Below, piece after piece: positions 24,542-33,800 of a stretch of DNA of 64,000 nucleotides. The stretch is taken from the NCBI GenBank assembly GCA_938028765.1, contig CALIZF010000011.1, positions 1 to 64,000 on the forward strand. Direction: 5' to 3'. A program made the translations under genes and the position numbers. Within the stretch, counting starts at the first letter, position 1, and each line of letters opens with the position of its first letter. The notes under the pieces are model-generated. The model worked only from the letters and a program-made list of their open reading frames with translations, had not been told where the DNA came from and searched no databases. Origin of the DNA: an uncultured Paracoccaceae bacterium (GTDB lineage: Bacteria > Pseudomonadota > Alphaproteobacteria > Rhodobacterales > Rhodobacteraceae).

Positions 24542-25488
24542 TGCTGGCGGTCGCGGGCCTTTCGGTGGCCTTTCCGGCCGGCACCGCGGTGCGGGGCGTG
24601 TCCTTCACGCTGGCGGCGGGCGAACGGCTGGGCATCGCCGGCGAAAGCGGGTCGGGCAAGTCGCTGCTGGCGCTGTCGATCCTCGGCATGGCGCCGCCGG
24701 CGGCCCGGGTGCAGGGCTCGATCCGCCTCGGCGGGGCGGAGGTCGTGGGCGCGGGCGAGCCGGCGCTGCGGGCCCTGCGCGGCCGCGTGGCGGCGATGGT
24801 GTTCCAGGAACCGCTGTCGGCGCTGAACCCCCTAATCCGCATTGGCGAGGCGATCGCCGAACCGCTGCGGCTGCGCCGCGGCCTGACCGCCCGGGCGGCG
24901 CGCGACCGGGCGGTGGCGCTTCTGGGCGAGGTGGGCTTGCCCGACCCGGCGGCGAAGGCGCGGCAGTATCCGCACGAACTGTCCGGCGGGCAGCGGCAGC
25001 GCGCGCTGATCGCGCTGGCGCTGGCGCAGGATCCGCAGCTTCTGATCGCAGACGAACCCACGACCGCGCTGGACGCCGCGGTGGCCGCGCGCATCCTCGG
25101 CCTTCTCGCGGAACTGTCGGCGCGGCGGGGCATGGCACTGGTCCTGATCAGCCACGACCTCGGCGCGATCGCGCGCGTCACCGGGCGGCTTCTGGTGATG
25201 TACGGGGGCGACGTGGTCGAGGACGGGCCGACCGCGGCGGTGCTGGCAGACCCGCGCCATCCCTACACGCGGGGGCTGATCGCCGCGCGCCCGCGGCTCG
25301 ACGCCGCCCGACCGCCCGGCACGCCGCTGCCCGCAATCCCCGGCGCGGTGCCGCCGCTGCCCGCGCTGTCCGCCGGCTGCCGCTTCGCCGACCGCTGTGC
25401 GCTGGCCCGTCCTGGCTGCGCGGTGCCGCCGCCTCCGGTGGCGGTGGCGCCCGGCCGGGTGGCGGCGTGCTGGGCGGTGGCGCCATGA
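24541..25488 (+). CDS. ABC ATPase, DppD type
   Basis: A 315-residue nucleotide-binding protein. Walker A is GESGSGKS (about 33-40), the Q-loop is MVFQEPLSALNP, the signature is LSGGQRQRALIALAL, and Walker B is LLIADEPTTALD, followed by the H-loop SHDLG. The C-terminal oligopeptide/dipeptide extension contains GCRFADRCALARPGC, whose cysteines resemble the Fe-S-binding tail seen in DppD/OppD proteins. Its start overlaps the preceding stop by one base. Confidence 0.92.
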   Translation: MLAVAGLSVAFPAGTAVRGVSFTLAAGERLGIAGESGSGKSLLALSILGMAPPAARVQGSIRLGGAEVVGAGEPALRALRGRVAAMVFQEPLSALNPLIRIGEAIAEPLRLRRGLTARAARDRAVALLGEVGLPDPAAKARQYPHELSGGQRQRALIALALAQDPQLLIADEPTTALDAAVAARILGLLAELSARRGMALVLISHDLGAIARVTGRLLVMYGGDVVEDGPTAAVLADPRHPYTRGLIAARPRLDAARPPGTPLPAIPGAVPPLPALSAGCRFADRCALARPGCAVPPPPVAVAPGRVAACWAVAP

Positions 25489-26273
25489 CGCCCGTCCTCG
25501 AGCTGCGCGAAGTGCGGCGCGTCTATCCCCTGCCGCGGACGCGCCTTGCCGGGCCCCGGCCGGTGACGGTTGCGGTGGCGGGGGCGTCGCTGTCGGTCGC
25601 ACCCGGCGAGGTCGTGGGCATCGTGGGCGAGAGCGGCTCGGGCAAGTCCACGCTGGCGCGGCTTGCCATGGGGTTCGAGCGGCCGGATGCGGGCGCGGTG
25701 TTCTGGCGGGGGCAGGACATCGCCGCACTGCCCGCCCGCGCCCTGCGGGCGCTGCGGCCGTCGGTCCAGATGGTCTATCAGGACCCCTACGAATCGCTCG
25801 ACCCCCGCCGCCCGGTCGGCTGGTCGGTGGCCGAACCGCTGATCGCGCTCGGCCTTGCCCCTGCGGCGCGCGCGGCGCGCGCGGCGGCGATGCTGGCACG
25901 GGTGGGGCTGTCGGCCGGCGATGCCGCGAAGTACCCGCACGAGTTCTCCGGCGGGCAGCGGCAGCGGATCGCCATCGCGCGCGCGCTCGCGCCTGACCCC
26001 GCGCTTGTGGTGGCGGACGAACCCGTGGCCGCGCTCGATGTCAGCGTGCAGGCGCAGGTGCTGAACCTGATGATGGACCTGCAGCGCGACCGCGGGATGG
26101 CGATGCTGTTCATCAGCCACGACCTTGCGGTGGTGGCCGCGCTGGCTGCGCGCATCGCGGTGATGCAGGGGGGCCGGATCGTAGAGGAAGGCCCGCGCGC
26201 CGCCATTCTGACCGCGCCCGCGCATCCCTATACCCGCGCGCTGTTCGCCCATGCCGGAGGCCCCGATGCCTGA
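25485..26273 (+). CDS. ABC ATPase, DppF type
   Basis: A 262-residue nucleotide-binding protein with Walker A GESGSGKS (about 48-55), Q-loop VYQDPYESLDPRRPV, signature FSGGQRQRIAIARAL, Walker B LVVADEPVAALD and H-loop SHDLA. It lacks most of the C-terminal peptide-transporter extension seen in longer DppF proteins. It pairs with the DppD-type subunit, overlapping it by four bases, and overlaps the phosphoesterase start by eight. Confidence 0.9.
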   Translation: MTPVLELREVRRVYPLPRTRLAGPRPVTVAVAGASLSVAPGEVVGIVGESGSGKSTLARLAMGFERPDAGAVFWRGQDIAALPARALRALRPSVQMVYQDPYESLDPRRPVGWSVAEPLIALGLAPAARAARAAAMLARVGLSAGDAAKYPHEFSGGQRQRIAIARALAPDPALVVADEPVAALDVSVQAQVLNLMMDLQRDRGMAMLFISHDLAVVAALAARIAVMQGGRIVEEGPRAAILTAPAHPYTRALFAHAGGPDA

Positions 26274-27033
26274 CGTCACGATCCTGCTTCTGTCCGATCT
26301 GCACATCCACGCCGGCGACGGCGGAGCGCCGCTGGCGCGTCTTGCTGCCGTGCTGGCCGACCTGCCGGCGATGGAGCCGCCGCCGGCACTGGCCGTGATC
26401 GCGGGTGACCTTGCCGACCGCGGCGAACCCTCTGCCTATGCCGCGCTGCGGGCCGTGCTGGCGGCAGCGCCCGTGCCGGTTTTGGCGGTCCTCGGCAACC
26501 ACGACGATCCTGCCGCCTGCGATGCCGCCTTCGGCTCGCGGCCGGCGGTTCTGGTCGCGGGCGGGGTCACGATGCTGGGCCTCGAGACGCAGGTGCCGGG
26601 GCGCACGGGCGGTGCGCTCGACCCCGCTGCGCTGGCGGCACTCGCCGCGGCGCTGGAGGTTGCCCCCGGCCCTGCGGTGATCGCGATGCACCACCCGCCG
26701 CACGCCCGCGGCGCTGCGGCGTGGGAAGCGCTGACGCCCGAATCGACCGCCGCGCTGGCCGCCGCGATCGCTGGACGCCCGGTCGCCGCGATCCTCTGCG
26801 GGCATGTCCACCGCGACGGGGTGCGGCTATGGAACGGCGTGCCGGTCGTGACCGGGATCGGCCTCTCGAGCGCCATCGACCCCACGCGACGCGCCGTGCT
26901 GCACGTGACGGAAGGTGCCGGGTTCGCGCTGATCGGGGTGACGGACGCCGGAGCGGACATCCGCTTCGCGTCGCTGCACCCGCCCCGGGCCGAACGCGCC
27001 CGCGTGCCGGTCGCCGGGCTGACGGGCGGCTGA
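26266..27033 (+). CDS. Metallophosphoesterase (CpdA-like)
   Basis: A 255-residue calcineurin-like phosphoesterase. The five metal-binding blocks are visible: SDLHIH (N-terminal), GDLADRG, GNHDD, MHHPP and CGHVHRDG. The start at 26266 is fixed by GGAGG five bases upstream; an in-frame start at 26251 lacks such a site. It overlaps the last ABC gene by eight bases, so it belongs to the importer operon. It may dephosphorylate the imported compound, or act on cyclic nucleotides as CpdA does; the substrate is not deducible. Confidence 0.85.
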   Translation: MPDVTILLLSDLHIHAGDGGAPLARLAAVLADLPAMEPPPALAVIAGDLADRGEPSAYAALRAVLAAAPVPVLAVLGNHDDPAACDAAFGSRPAVLVAGGVTMLGLETQVPGRTGGALDPAALAALAAALEVAPGPAVIAMHHPPHARGAAAWEALTPESTAALAAAIAGRPVAAILCGHVHRDGVRLWNGVPVVTGIGLSSAIDPTRRAVLHVTEGAGFALIGVTDAGADIRFASLHPPRAERARVPVAGLTGG

Positions 27034-27279
27034 GGCACGCCCGCGTCGCGGACGATGGGTGCGGCGGCGCCGACATGCGCGCACAGCCCTGTCCGGCGGG
27101 CCGGCATCGGGTCGGCGCGGCGTGGGGGACGGGCCCGGTAATCATCGCGGACAGCCGGACGCGCAGCGGCGACGTCGCGCTCGCTGCGCGAGTCACGCGC
27201 GTTCAGTGGGAGATGCGCAACCCCGCGGCCTCCTTCGCCGAGGCTGCGGCGAGACGGGGACTGACGGACGGGCAGGGGG

Positions 27280-27753
27280 ATGCAGGAACCGGCACGGCGC
27301 CCCGCAGAGCCCGAAACGACGGTGCGGCCGGACGAGGTTCTGCAGTTCCAGCTTGCCGTGGTGGCCAACAGGGTCAGCCAGGCGATCGTGCGCCTGATCG
27401 AGACCGGGTTCAGCCTGCACATCCCCGAATGGCGGGTCCTCGCCAACCTGGTCCGTCGTTCGCCCTGATCCCCGCTCGAACTGGCGCACCGACCGGCGAT
27501 GGACCTCGCCCACGTCAGCCGTGCGCAGTCCCGGATGGCCGGCCACGGGTCGATCGCAGCGGAACGGGACCCTGCCGACACGCGGCGGGTGATCGTGACC
27601 ATCACGGGCGCGGGGCTCGACCCCGTGCGCGCGATCAGCCAGCAGGCGCAGGTCGCCTGGGAACGGCTGCTGGCGGCGATGACCGCGCAGGGCTATGCGG
27701 TGTTCCTTCGGGTCCTCGGCACGCTTTTCGCAGCCAGCGACACCGCCGGCTGA
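27280..27753 (+). pseudogene. MarR-family regulator broken by an in-frame TGA
   Basis: The frame from ATG 27280 reads a MarR N-terminus (QFQLAVVANRVSQAIVRLIE, FSLHIPEWRVLANL) and stops at TGA 27466-27468. The same frame then continues as a clear MarR second half: LELAHRPAMDLAHVSRAQ for the recognition helix, and AERDPADTRRVIVTIT for the wing. It ends at 27753. Without the stop the protein would be 157 residues, normal for MarR. There is one nonsense codon and no frameshift, so inactivation is recent or the stop is a sequencing error. It faces two convergent flavodoxin-fold reductase genes, typical MarR targets. The 246 bp before it contain no gene I can see. Confidence 0.8.
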
Positions 27754-27782
27754 TCCCGCCAAAGCGCGGCCCCGCTGCGCCG

Positions 27783-28421
27783 CTATTCGGCGGCCTGCGC
27801 GGTCAACCGGGGCGCGGGCGCGGCGCCAGCCGTCAGCCTGTCCATCGCCCGGACAACGCGGGCGAGGTGCGCCGCCCGGCTGGCGGGGGTGGAACTGTCC
27901 ATCAGATAATGCGCGGCGAAGACGGTCCGCCGGCGCGGATGGCACAGGAACCCGACGCCACGCATCAGCGTCCGCCGCCCCGGGGCGCCGATCAGCCAAG
28001 TCAGCCAGCGCGACGCCCCGCAGGTGGTGAACACGCCAAGGCGGGTGATGTGCGTCAGGCCGGGCCGGATCGTCCGGTTCACGGCGTCGGGCATCAGGAA
28101 CGCCACATCCGGCAGCAGCACCCGGTCGAGCCAGCCCTTCAGCATCGCGGGCAGGCCATACCACCAGGTCGGATAGACGAAGATCAGGGTGTCGCACCAC
28201 AGGACATCGGTCACCGCCGCGTCGACCGGGGCCCGGTTCGCCGGGCTGTCGAGATAGCCCTGCCATTCGCCCGCCGTCAGAACCGGGGCGAAGCCCTCGG
28301 CATAAAGATCGTGCACCCGCACCGCCGCGCCAGCCGCGCGCAGCCGGTCAAGCACCGTATCGCGCACCGCTGCGGTAAAGCTGCCGGGGTGGGGATGACA
28401 GTAGACGACCAGTGCCTTCAT
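27783..28421 (-). CDS. Flavodoxin-fold NAD(P)H:quinone oxidoreductase, paralogue 1
   Basis: A 212-residue protein of the NQO1/MdaB flavodoxin-like family. It opens with KALVVYCHPHPGSF, which binds the FMN/FAD phosphate, has VYPTWWYGLPAMLKGWLDRV near residues 82-101, and FTTCGAS near 130. Members reduce quinones with two electrons and protect against toxic quinones or aromatics. It overlaps the upstream paralogue by one base and is transcribed with it. The C-terminal tail (residues about 190-212) is Ala-rich and unlike its neighbour. The MarR pseudogene next door may have been its regulator. Confidence 0.85.
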   Translation of the reverse strand: MKALVVYCHPHPGSFTAAVRDTVLDRLRAAGAAVRVHDLYAEGFAPVLTAGEWQGYLDSPANRAPVDAAVTDVLWCDTLIFVYPTWWYGLPAMLKGWLDRVLLPDVAFLMPDAVNRTIRPGLTHITRLGVFTTCGASRWLTWLIGAPGRRTLMRGVGFLCHPRRRTVFAAHYLMDSSTPASRAAHLARVVRAMDRLTAGAAPAPRLTAQAAE

Positions 28422-29002
28422 CAGAAACGCTCCATCTCGGACCGGACCCGCGCGAGGAATGCCGCGCGTTTCGCGTCATCGGCCCGATTCATGTCATAGA
28501 GCGCAAGATAACGCATCGTTTGCGGACGGCAGACATGCCAGATCGCTCGCGTGACGACATGGCGCGGCGGATCGCCCGCCAGAAGGGCGCGCAGCCGGGT
28601 GCCGCCATAGGTCGTCACCGCCGCCAGCCGGCGGACATGCGTCAGGTTCGGCCGAACCTTCCCGTCCTCGAGCCGGAACGACACGCCGGGCAGGAAGACC
28701 CGGTCGAAATAGCCCTTGAGGATCGCCGGAAAGCCGAAGTTCCAGACCGGGAACACCAGCACCAGCGCTTCGGCGGCGCGCAGACGCGCGACGTGCGCAG
28801 CCACCGGTCCGGTGTTCGCTGCGGCGTCGTGGTAGGCGCGGCGTTCCTCTGCGGTCAGCACGGGCTGAAACCCCTCGGCGTTAAGGTCGCAGTCGTCCAC
28901 CGTCCAGCCGCGGCGTTCGAGCGTTCCGACCACGGTCGCGTGCAGGGCGGCCGAGAAGCTTTCGGCGCAGGGATGTGCGAAGAGGACAAGCGCGCGCGTC
29001 AT
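28421..29002 (-). CDS. Flavodoxin-fold NAD(P)H:quinone oxidoreductase, paralogue 2
   Basis: A 193-residue relative of the adjacent protein with the same plan: ALVLFAHPCAESFSAAL at the N-terminus, VFPVWNFGFPAILKGYFDRVFLPG near residues 83-104 and TTYGGTR near 129. The two are clearly paralogous but diverged (WNFGFP against WWYGLP), so the duplication is old. Likely a two-electron quinone or nitro-aromatic reductase. It is first in the two-gene unit. The 184 bp upstream are very GC-rich with no gene. Confidence 0.85.
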   Translation of the reverse strand: MTRALVLFAHPCAESFSAALHATVVGTLERRGWTVDDCDLNAEGFQPVLTAEERRAYHDAAANTGPVAAHVARLRAAEALVLVFPVWNFGFPAILKGYFDRVFLPGVSFRLEDGKVRPNLTHVRRLAAVTTYGGTRLRALLAGDPPRHVVTRAIWHVCRPQTMRYLALYDMNRADDAKRAAFLARVRSEMERF

Positions 29003-29186
29003 GGCAGACGGCGGATCCCTGCGGTTCCCCCTGGGCGCTGCCCCGGATCCCGGGATATCCGAGGACGGTTGTCGGCGGGCGCGCCGCCCGGGCGGCCACG
29101 GCCCGCCCGGCGCGGCGCGGGCGGGCTCGGATCATTCCGGGTCGGGCAGGACGGCCGTGCACCGCGGCGCGCGGTCTGACCCTGCA

Positions 29187-30587
29187 TCATTCCGCCGCCC
29201 GCATGCCCTTGTAGGCGTACATGCCGCGGAAGTCGAAGCCCGGTTCGTCCCAGGCGATCATCTTGCCGGGGTTCAGAAGGCCCTTCGGATCCGCCTCGCG
29301 CTTCAGCTGCAACTGCCGGTCGTCCACGATCTGCCGCCCGCCTTCCTCCAGCGTGTAGCGGTGCGGGTTCCAGATCGGGGCGCCCATGTCCTCGTGCGCC
29401 CGCACGATCTCGTCGAGCCGTTGCTCGGTGGTGAACCGCACGAGGCTGAGGCCTGCGAAGAAGCTGCGGCCCTGGAAGCGCATCACCTCGAGGTGCTGGA
29501 TCACCTCGGGGTGGAGGGCGGCGCGCACCTTCAGCACCGTGTCGAGGCTGTCGGGCGCGGGATAGGCGACCTGCAGGTAGGTGATCGCCGGATCGACCTT
29601 CAACGCGCGCAGGGTGGTGTGGTTCCAAGTGTATTCGAACACATGCCCCGGTTCCCTCTCCCAGGTCAGCGGCCGGTCCGAGCGGTAGATCACCCGGCCG
29701 TCATGGCCGGCGAGGTGCGTTTCCCAGCCGTCGATGGACTGCGGCGCCACCATCAGCGCCAGCAGGTGGTCGCCCGCGTCGACGTAGGGTGCGATGCGCT
29801 GGAAATACTCCTTCGCGGTCGGCGCCTCCATGACCGCGACCAGTTTCTTGAGGATCCCGTCGCAATCGGCGAAATCGAGGGCATAGCGGGCCGCGGCCTC
29901 GAAATCGTCGAAGGCGACGAGGATCTCGACCCAGTCGTAGGCAGGGGCCAGCGGCATCTCGACCTCGGTGATGACGCCGTTGGTGCCATAGGCGTGGCTG
30001 ATCCGGTGGATCTCGTCGCCGCGGAATTCCATCGCCCGCGGCTCGGCCTCCATCGTCACGGCGCGCAGGCGGATGATGTTGCCGACGTCCCGCAAGGCGC
30101 CCCAGGTGACCGATCCCACACCGCCCGATCCGCCGGCGATGAAGCCGCCGATCGTGGCGGTGGCCCAGGTCGAGGGGTGCATCCGCAGCTCCTGCCCGCC
30201 CTTGCGCAGTTCGGTGTCGAGATCCCGGATGAGGATCCCCGGCTCGCAGATCACCCGGCCGGGCGCGACATGGCGGATCGTCGTCATGTTCTTCATGTGC
30301 ATGACGCAGCCGCCCGCCAGCGGCATTGCCTGGCCATAGTTGCCGGTGCCAGCACCCCGCACCGTCACCGGCACGTCGTGGGCGTGGCAGACGCGCAACA
30401 CCTCGATCACCTCGGCCTCGTTCCGGGGGCTGACCAGGAAATCCCCGGCAAGGTGGTCGAGCCGCGCCTTGAGCACCGGCGAATACCAGAAGAAATCGCG
30501 GCTTTTCGCCCTGACCGAGGCAGGGTTGGCGTCGGTCTCGAGGTGGCCGAGGGCGGCGAGGGCGGCGGCAGAGGCGGCGGGAATCAT
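29187..30587 (-). CDS. FAD-linked oxidase (FAD_binding_4/PCMH type)
   Basis: A 466-residue flavoprotein with the PCMH-type FAD-binding domain: PRNEAEVIEVLRVCHAHDVPVTVRGAGTG is the pyrophosphate region and AGGSGGVGSVTWGALRD the second contact. The C-terminal domain ends near NPGKMIAW, as in GlcD/D-lactate-type oxidases. It oxidises a hydroxy acid or similar with FAD. The start at 30587 overlaps the amidohydrolase stop by four bases (ATGA), so it is the last gene of the NMT1-transporter operon and presumably acts on the imported compound. The substrate is unknown. Confidence 0.85.
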   Translation of the reverse strand: MIPAASAAALAALGHLETDANPASVRAKSRDFFWYSPVLKARLDHLAGDFLVSPRNEAEVIEVLRVCHAHDVPVTVRGAGTGNYGQAMPLAGGCVMHMKNMTTIRHVAPGRVICEPGILIRDLDTELRKGGQELRMHPSTWATATIGGFIAGGSGGVGSVTWGALRDVGNIIRLRAVTMEAEPRAMEFRGDEIHRISHAYGTNGVITEVEMPLAPAYDWVEILVAFDDFEAAARYALDFADCDGILKKLVAVMEAPTAKEYFQRIAPYVDAGDHLLALMVAPQSIDGWETHLAGHDGRVIYRSDRPLTWEREPGHVFEYTWNHTTLRALKVDPAITYLQVAYPAPDSLDTVLKVRAALHPEVIQHLEVMRFQGRSFFAGLSLVRFTTEQRLDEIVRAHEDMGAPIWNPHRYTLEEGGRQIVDDRQLQLKREADPKGLLNPGKMIAWDEPGFDFRGMYAYKGMRAAE

Positions 30588-31873
30588 CGGGCATCCATCA
30601 GATGGTCGAGTTCGGCGTAATCGGGCAGGCGGCGGCAGATCGCGCGGCCGGCGCGCAGCACCACGCGGTCCGCCTGCGGGCGGGCGAAGAGTTCGGACCA
30701 GGTCCGGGCATTGACGATCACGAGGTCGGCCGGCGCGCCGGCGGCAAGCGAGGGCGCGGAAAAGCCGCATTGCTGGGCGGGGTTGGCGAGGAAGGCGCGC
30801 GTCCAGTCGCGGTCGGCATGGTCGAGATGGCCGATCCGGGCCGCCTCGCGCATCACCTCAATCATGTCGAGGTCGCCGTAGGCATAGAAGGGGTCGCGCG
30901 TGTTGTCGGATGCGAAGGCGACACTGATGGCGCGCGCCTTCGCCTCGTGCACCAGGGTGATGCCGCGGTAGCGGGGGGTGCGGCGGGGCTGGCGGTCCTG
31001 CAGGTAGAGGTTGCACATCGGCAGGCTGACCATGCCGATCCCCGCCTGCGCCACCAGATCGAGCGTCGCCAGCGCTGCGCCCTCGGGCATGGTGGACAGC
31101 GAACAGCAGTGCCCGACCGTCACCGGCGCGGCGAAGCCCGTTTCCAGCACCGTCTCGGCGATCGTCCGCAAGGTGTTCGACGCGGGGTCGAGCGTCTCGT
31201 CGGTGTGGAAGTCGGCGGCAAGGCCATGCGCCTCGGCCAGGCGGAAGAACGCCAGAAGGCGATCCTTCAGGTCCGGCAGGGGGTAGGTGACCATGCCCAG
31301 CACGCCGCCTGCCTCGGCGACACGACGCGCGGTCGCGGCGAAGGCCCCGTCGCCGCCCGGCTCGACACCGTCGGCCCCGACCAGGCAGACGGCCTGCAGG
31401 TCGATCCGCCCGGCCCAGTCAGTCCGCAGGTCGCGGAACACGGGCCAGCTGATGGCATCCTGCGGCGGAATGCTGTCCAGATGCGTGCGGACCGCCCGGG
31501 TGCCGTGCGCATGGGCGCAGCGCAGGGCGAACTCGGCCCGCGCACGCACGTCCTCGGCGGACCAGCGCGCGGTGCGGTCTGCGGCGACCGTGGTCAGCGC
31601 GCCCATGAAGGTGCCGTCCGGGTTCGGGCTGCGCGGCCAGATGTGGCCCTTGTCAAGATGCGTGTGCATGTCGATGAAGCAGGGAAACACCATCGCGCCC
31701 CGCAGGTCCACCGCCGGCGCCTCGGGCAGGGCGGCGGGATCGGCCAGCCGGCCGCCGGCCATCGCAAGCTCGGTGCGCAGAAGGCTGTCGGTGCGGCCCA
31801 GAAGCCAGCCCGGCACCGTCGCGTTCAGCAGGCGTAGCGCGGGCGCCGCAGGCAAGGAAATGAAGTCGGTCAT
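30584..31873 (-). CDS. Amidohydrolase, cytosine-deaminase-like
   Basis: A 429-residue amidohydrolase-superfamily enzyme. Metal ligands are in DMHTHLDKGH (N-terminal of the barrel), FHTDETLDP, VGHCCSLS and ASDNTRDPF, the order of cytosine deaminase and related N-heterocycle deaminases. A small beta-sandwich frames the barrel (LLNATV at the start; ADLVIVNARTW near the end). It is translated with the permease (four-base overlap) and the FAD oxidase. It probably deaminates or opens an imported cyclic nitrogen compound; cytosine itself is one possibility. Confidence 0.85.
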   Translation of the reverse strand: MTDFISLPAAPALRLLNATVPGWLLGRTDSLLRTELAMAGGRLADPAALPEAPAVDLRGAMVFPCFIDMHTHLDKGHIWPRSPNPDGTFMGALTTVAADRTARWSAEDVRARAEFALRCAHAHGTRAVRTHLDSIPPQDAISWPVFRDLRTDWAGRIDLQAVCLVGADGVEPGGDGAFAATARRVAEAGGVLGMVTYPLPDLKDRLLAFFRLAEAHGLAADFHTDETLDPASNTLRTIAETVLETGFAAPVTVGHCCSLSTMPEGAALATLDLVAQAGIGMVSLPMCNLYLQDRQPRRTPRYRGITLVHEAKARAISVAFASDNTRDPFYAYGDLDMIEVMREAARIGHLDHADRDWTRAFLANPAQQCGFSAPSLAAGAPADLVIVNARTWSELFARPQADRVVLRAGRAICRRLPDYAELDHLMDAR

Positions 31874-32727
31874 GTTTCCCGTTTCAACGCACTTTCATGC
31901 CACTTGCGCAGCAGCATGTAACTCAGGAACGACAGGCCGGCGAAGATCACCACCCCCGAGGCCGCGATCAGCAAGAGGGCCGCGAACATGCGCGGGATGT
32001 TGAGGCGATAGCCCGCCTCGAGGATGCGGAAGGCAAGCCCCGACCCGATGCCGCCAGTGCCGGCGACATATTCGGCCACCACCGCGCCGATCAGGCTGAG
32101 GCCCCCCGCGATGCGCAGGCCACCGAGGAAGTAGGGCAGCGCCGAGGGCAGTTGCAGATAGCGCAGCCGCTGCCACCGCGTCGCGCCGTAGATGCGGAAC
32201 ATGTCGCGCAGGTTGTGGTCGGCCGAGTTCAACCCCAGCGTGGTATTGGCGAGGATCGGAAAGAACGCGACGATCCAGGCGCAGAGCAGAAGCCCGACCG
32301 TCCGGCTCTCGACATAGATGAAGATCAGCGGCGCGATCGAGACGACCGGCGTCACCTGCAGGATGACGGCATAGGGGTAGAAACTCATCTCGGCCCACTT
32401 CGACTGCGTGAAGAGGATCGCAAGCCCGACGCCCCCGATCACCGCCACCGCCAGCGCCATCATCGTGATCTGAAGCGTCACGAGCAGCGCATCGAACAGG
32501 AGCGGCCAGTCCGCGACCAGGGTGCGCATCACCCGGCCGGGGGAGGGCAGGACGTAGTGGGGGATGTCGTTCCAGGCCACGACCCGGTCCCAGACCAGCA
32601 CGCCGAGCGCCAGCACCGCGACCGGCAGGACCCAGCGGGCCACCCGCTCCACCCGTCGCTGCCGGGCGCGCCGCAGCTCTTCGGCGTCCACCGGCACTGC
32701 TGCCGCGCCCTCGTGCAGGATCGTCAT
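31870..32727 (-). CDS. ABC permease, SsuC/TauC/ThiX type
   Basis: A 285-residue inner-membrane permease with six predicted helices and the EAA loop FRIYGATRWQRLRYLQLPSALPYFLGGLRIA. It follows the nitrate/sulfonate/pyrimidine-precursor importer pattern (one permease type, homodimeric). Its neighbours are an NMT1-type binding protein and matching ATPase on the same strand. It overlaps the amidohydrolase gene by four bases. Confidence 0.9.
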   Translation of the reverse strand: MTILHEGAAAVPVDAEELRRARQRRVERVARWVLPVAVLALGVLVWDRVVAWNDIPHYVLPSPGRVMRTLVADWPLLFDALLVTLQITMMALAVAVIGGVGLAILFTQSKWAEMSFYPYAVILQVTPVVSIAPLIFIYVESRTVGLLLCAWIVAFFPILANTTLGLNSADHNLRDMFRIYGATRWQRLRYLQLPSALPYFLGGLRIAGGLSLIGAVVAEYVAGTGGIGSGLAFRILEAGYRLNIPRMFAALLLIAASGVVIFAGLSFLSYMLLRKWHESALKRET

Positions 32728-32992
32728 GCCATGCCCCCCTTCGCCTGCGTTCCGACGGCTGACCGCGCGACCCGCGGCCGGGGTAGGGCGCCGGGCCGCG
32801 GACCGGCGTGGGGGGGGCTGCCGGCGTCGCGGGGACGGTCGCGCGACGCCGCCCGAATCTTCGCGATGTGCGACGACCGGCCGGGCACGCGGCCCGGCGC
32901 CGCGCCGGACGTTGCATCAAGCGCGACCAGGCGTAGTTCACGCTGCGCCAGCCGTGCGCGGGGGACGCGAGGGCGGCGGCGTGACGTCGCCA
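32728..32992 (-). other. 265-bp gene-free gap inside the transporter operon
   Basis: Between the ATPase stop (32993) and the permease start (32727) lie 265 bp with no convincing gene in any frame, no terminator and no obvious repeat. All other gaps in this operon are overlaps or under 30 bp. A lost gene, an internal promoter or a long untranslated spacer are all possible. Confidence 0.5.
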
Positions 32993-33772
32993 TCAGGCGG
33001 CCTCGCCCATGGCCTCGTGCAGCGCTGCCGAGGCAGCGCGGCAATGGGCGGCGTATTCGGGCGAGGTGCGGAAGGCCTCGCCCCGGGGATAGGCTTCGTC
33101 CACCGTCAGCTCGCGGATGACGCGGCCGGGGCGGGCGGCCATGACCACGATCCTGTCGGAGAGGAAGACCGACTCGAACACCGAATGCGTGACGAAGATT
33201 ACCGTGCAGCCGATGCGCGCCTTCATTTCCAGAAGGTCGGTGTTCAGGCGGTGGCGGGTGATCTCGTCCAGCGCCGCGAAGGGTTCGTCCATCAGGATCA
33301 GCCTCGGGCGGGTCACCAGCGCCCGGGCGATCGACACGCGCATCTTCATCCCGCCCGAAAGTTCGCGCGGATAGGCCCGCAGGAAGCGCTCGAGGCCGAC
33401 AAGCCGCAGCGCCTCGATCACGTCCCCCTCCACGCTCGCATAGGACTTGCCGCGCAGGCGCAGGGGCAGCCAGACGTTCTCGGCCACGGTCGCCCAGGGC
33501 ATCAGTGTCGGTTCCTGGAACACCACGGCAAGGTCGCCCTGCTGCTGCCCGCCTTCCCAGACGATCCGCCCCGCGGTCGGGTGGCTGAGGCCTGCGATCA
33601 GGCGCAGCGCGGTGGACTTGCCGCAACCCGACGGGCCGAGCAGCGAGATGAAGTCGCCCGCGTTCACGGTCAGCGCCATCCGCCGGAGGGCGACAACCGT
33701 GCCGTTGAAGGTCTTGTCGACCCCCTGCATCTCCAGAAGCTTCGGCCGTCGGCCGAGGGGGGCGGGGGTCAC
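32993..33772 (-). CDS. ABC ATPase, SsuB/TauB type
   Basis: A 259-residue nucleotide-binding subunit with Walker A GPSGCGKST (about 46-54), Q-loop VFQEPTLMPWATV, signature LSGGMKMRVSIARAL and Walker B LILMDEPFAALDE, then H-loop THSVFE. The pattern is that of nitrate/sulfonate/taurine importers. It follows the binding-protein gene after 28 bp. Confidence 0.92.
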   Translation of the reverse strand: MTPAPLGRRPKLLEMQGVDKTFNGTVVALRRMALTVNAGDFISLLGPSGCGKSTALRLIAGLSHPTAGRIVWEGGQQQGDLAVVFQEPTLMPWATVAENVWLPLRLRGKSYASVEGDVIEALRLVGLERFLRAYPRELSGGMKMRVSIARALVTRPRLILMDEPFAALDEITRHRLNTDLLEMKARIGCTVIFVTHSVFESVFLSDRIVVMAARPGRVIRELTVDEAYPRGEAFRTSPEYAAHCRAASAALHEAMGEAA

Positions 33773-33800
33773 GCCGCCCCCGCCCGAGCGCCTGCGCCCG

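Noticed and set aside
27466..27468. TGA in the MarR frame read as selenocysteine
   Set aside because: MarR proteins have no selenocysteine at this linker and no plausible stem-loop directly follows. A nonsense mutation or read error is simpler.
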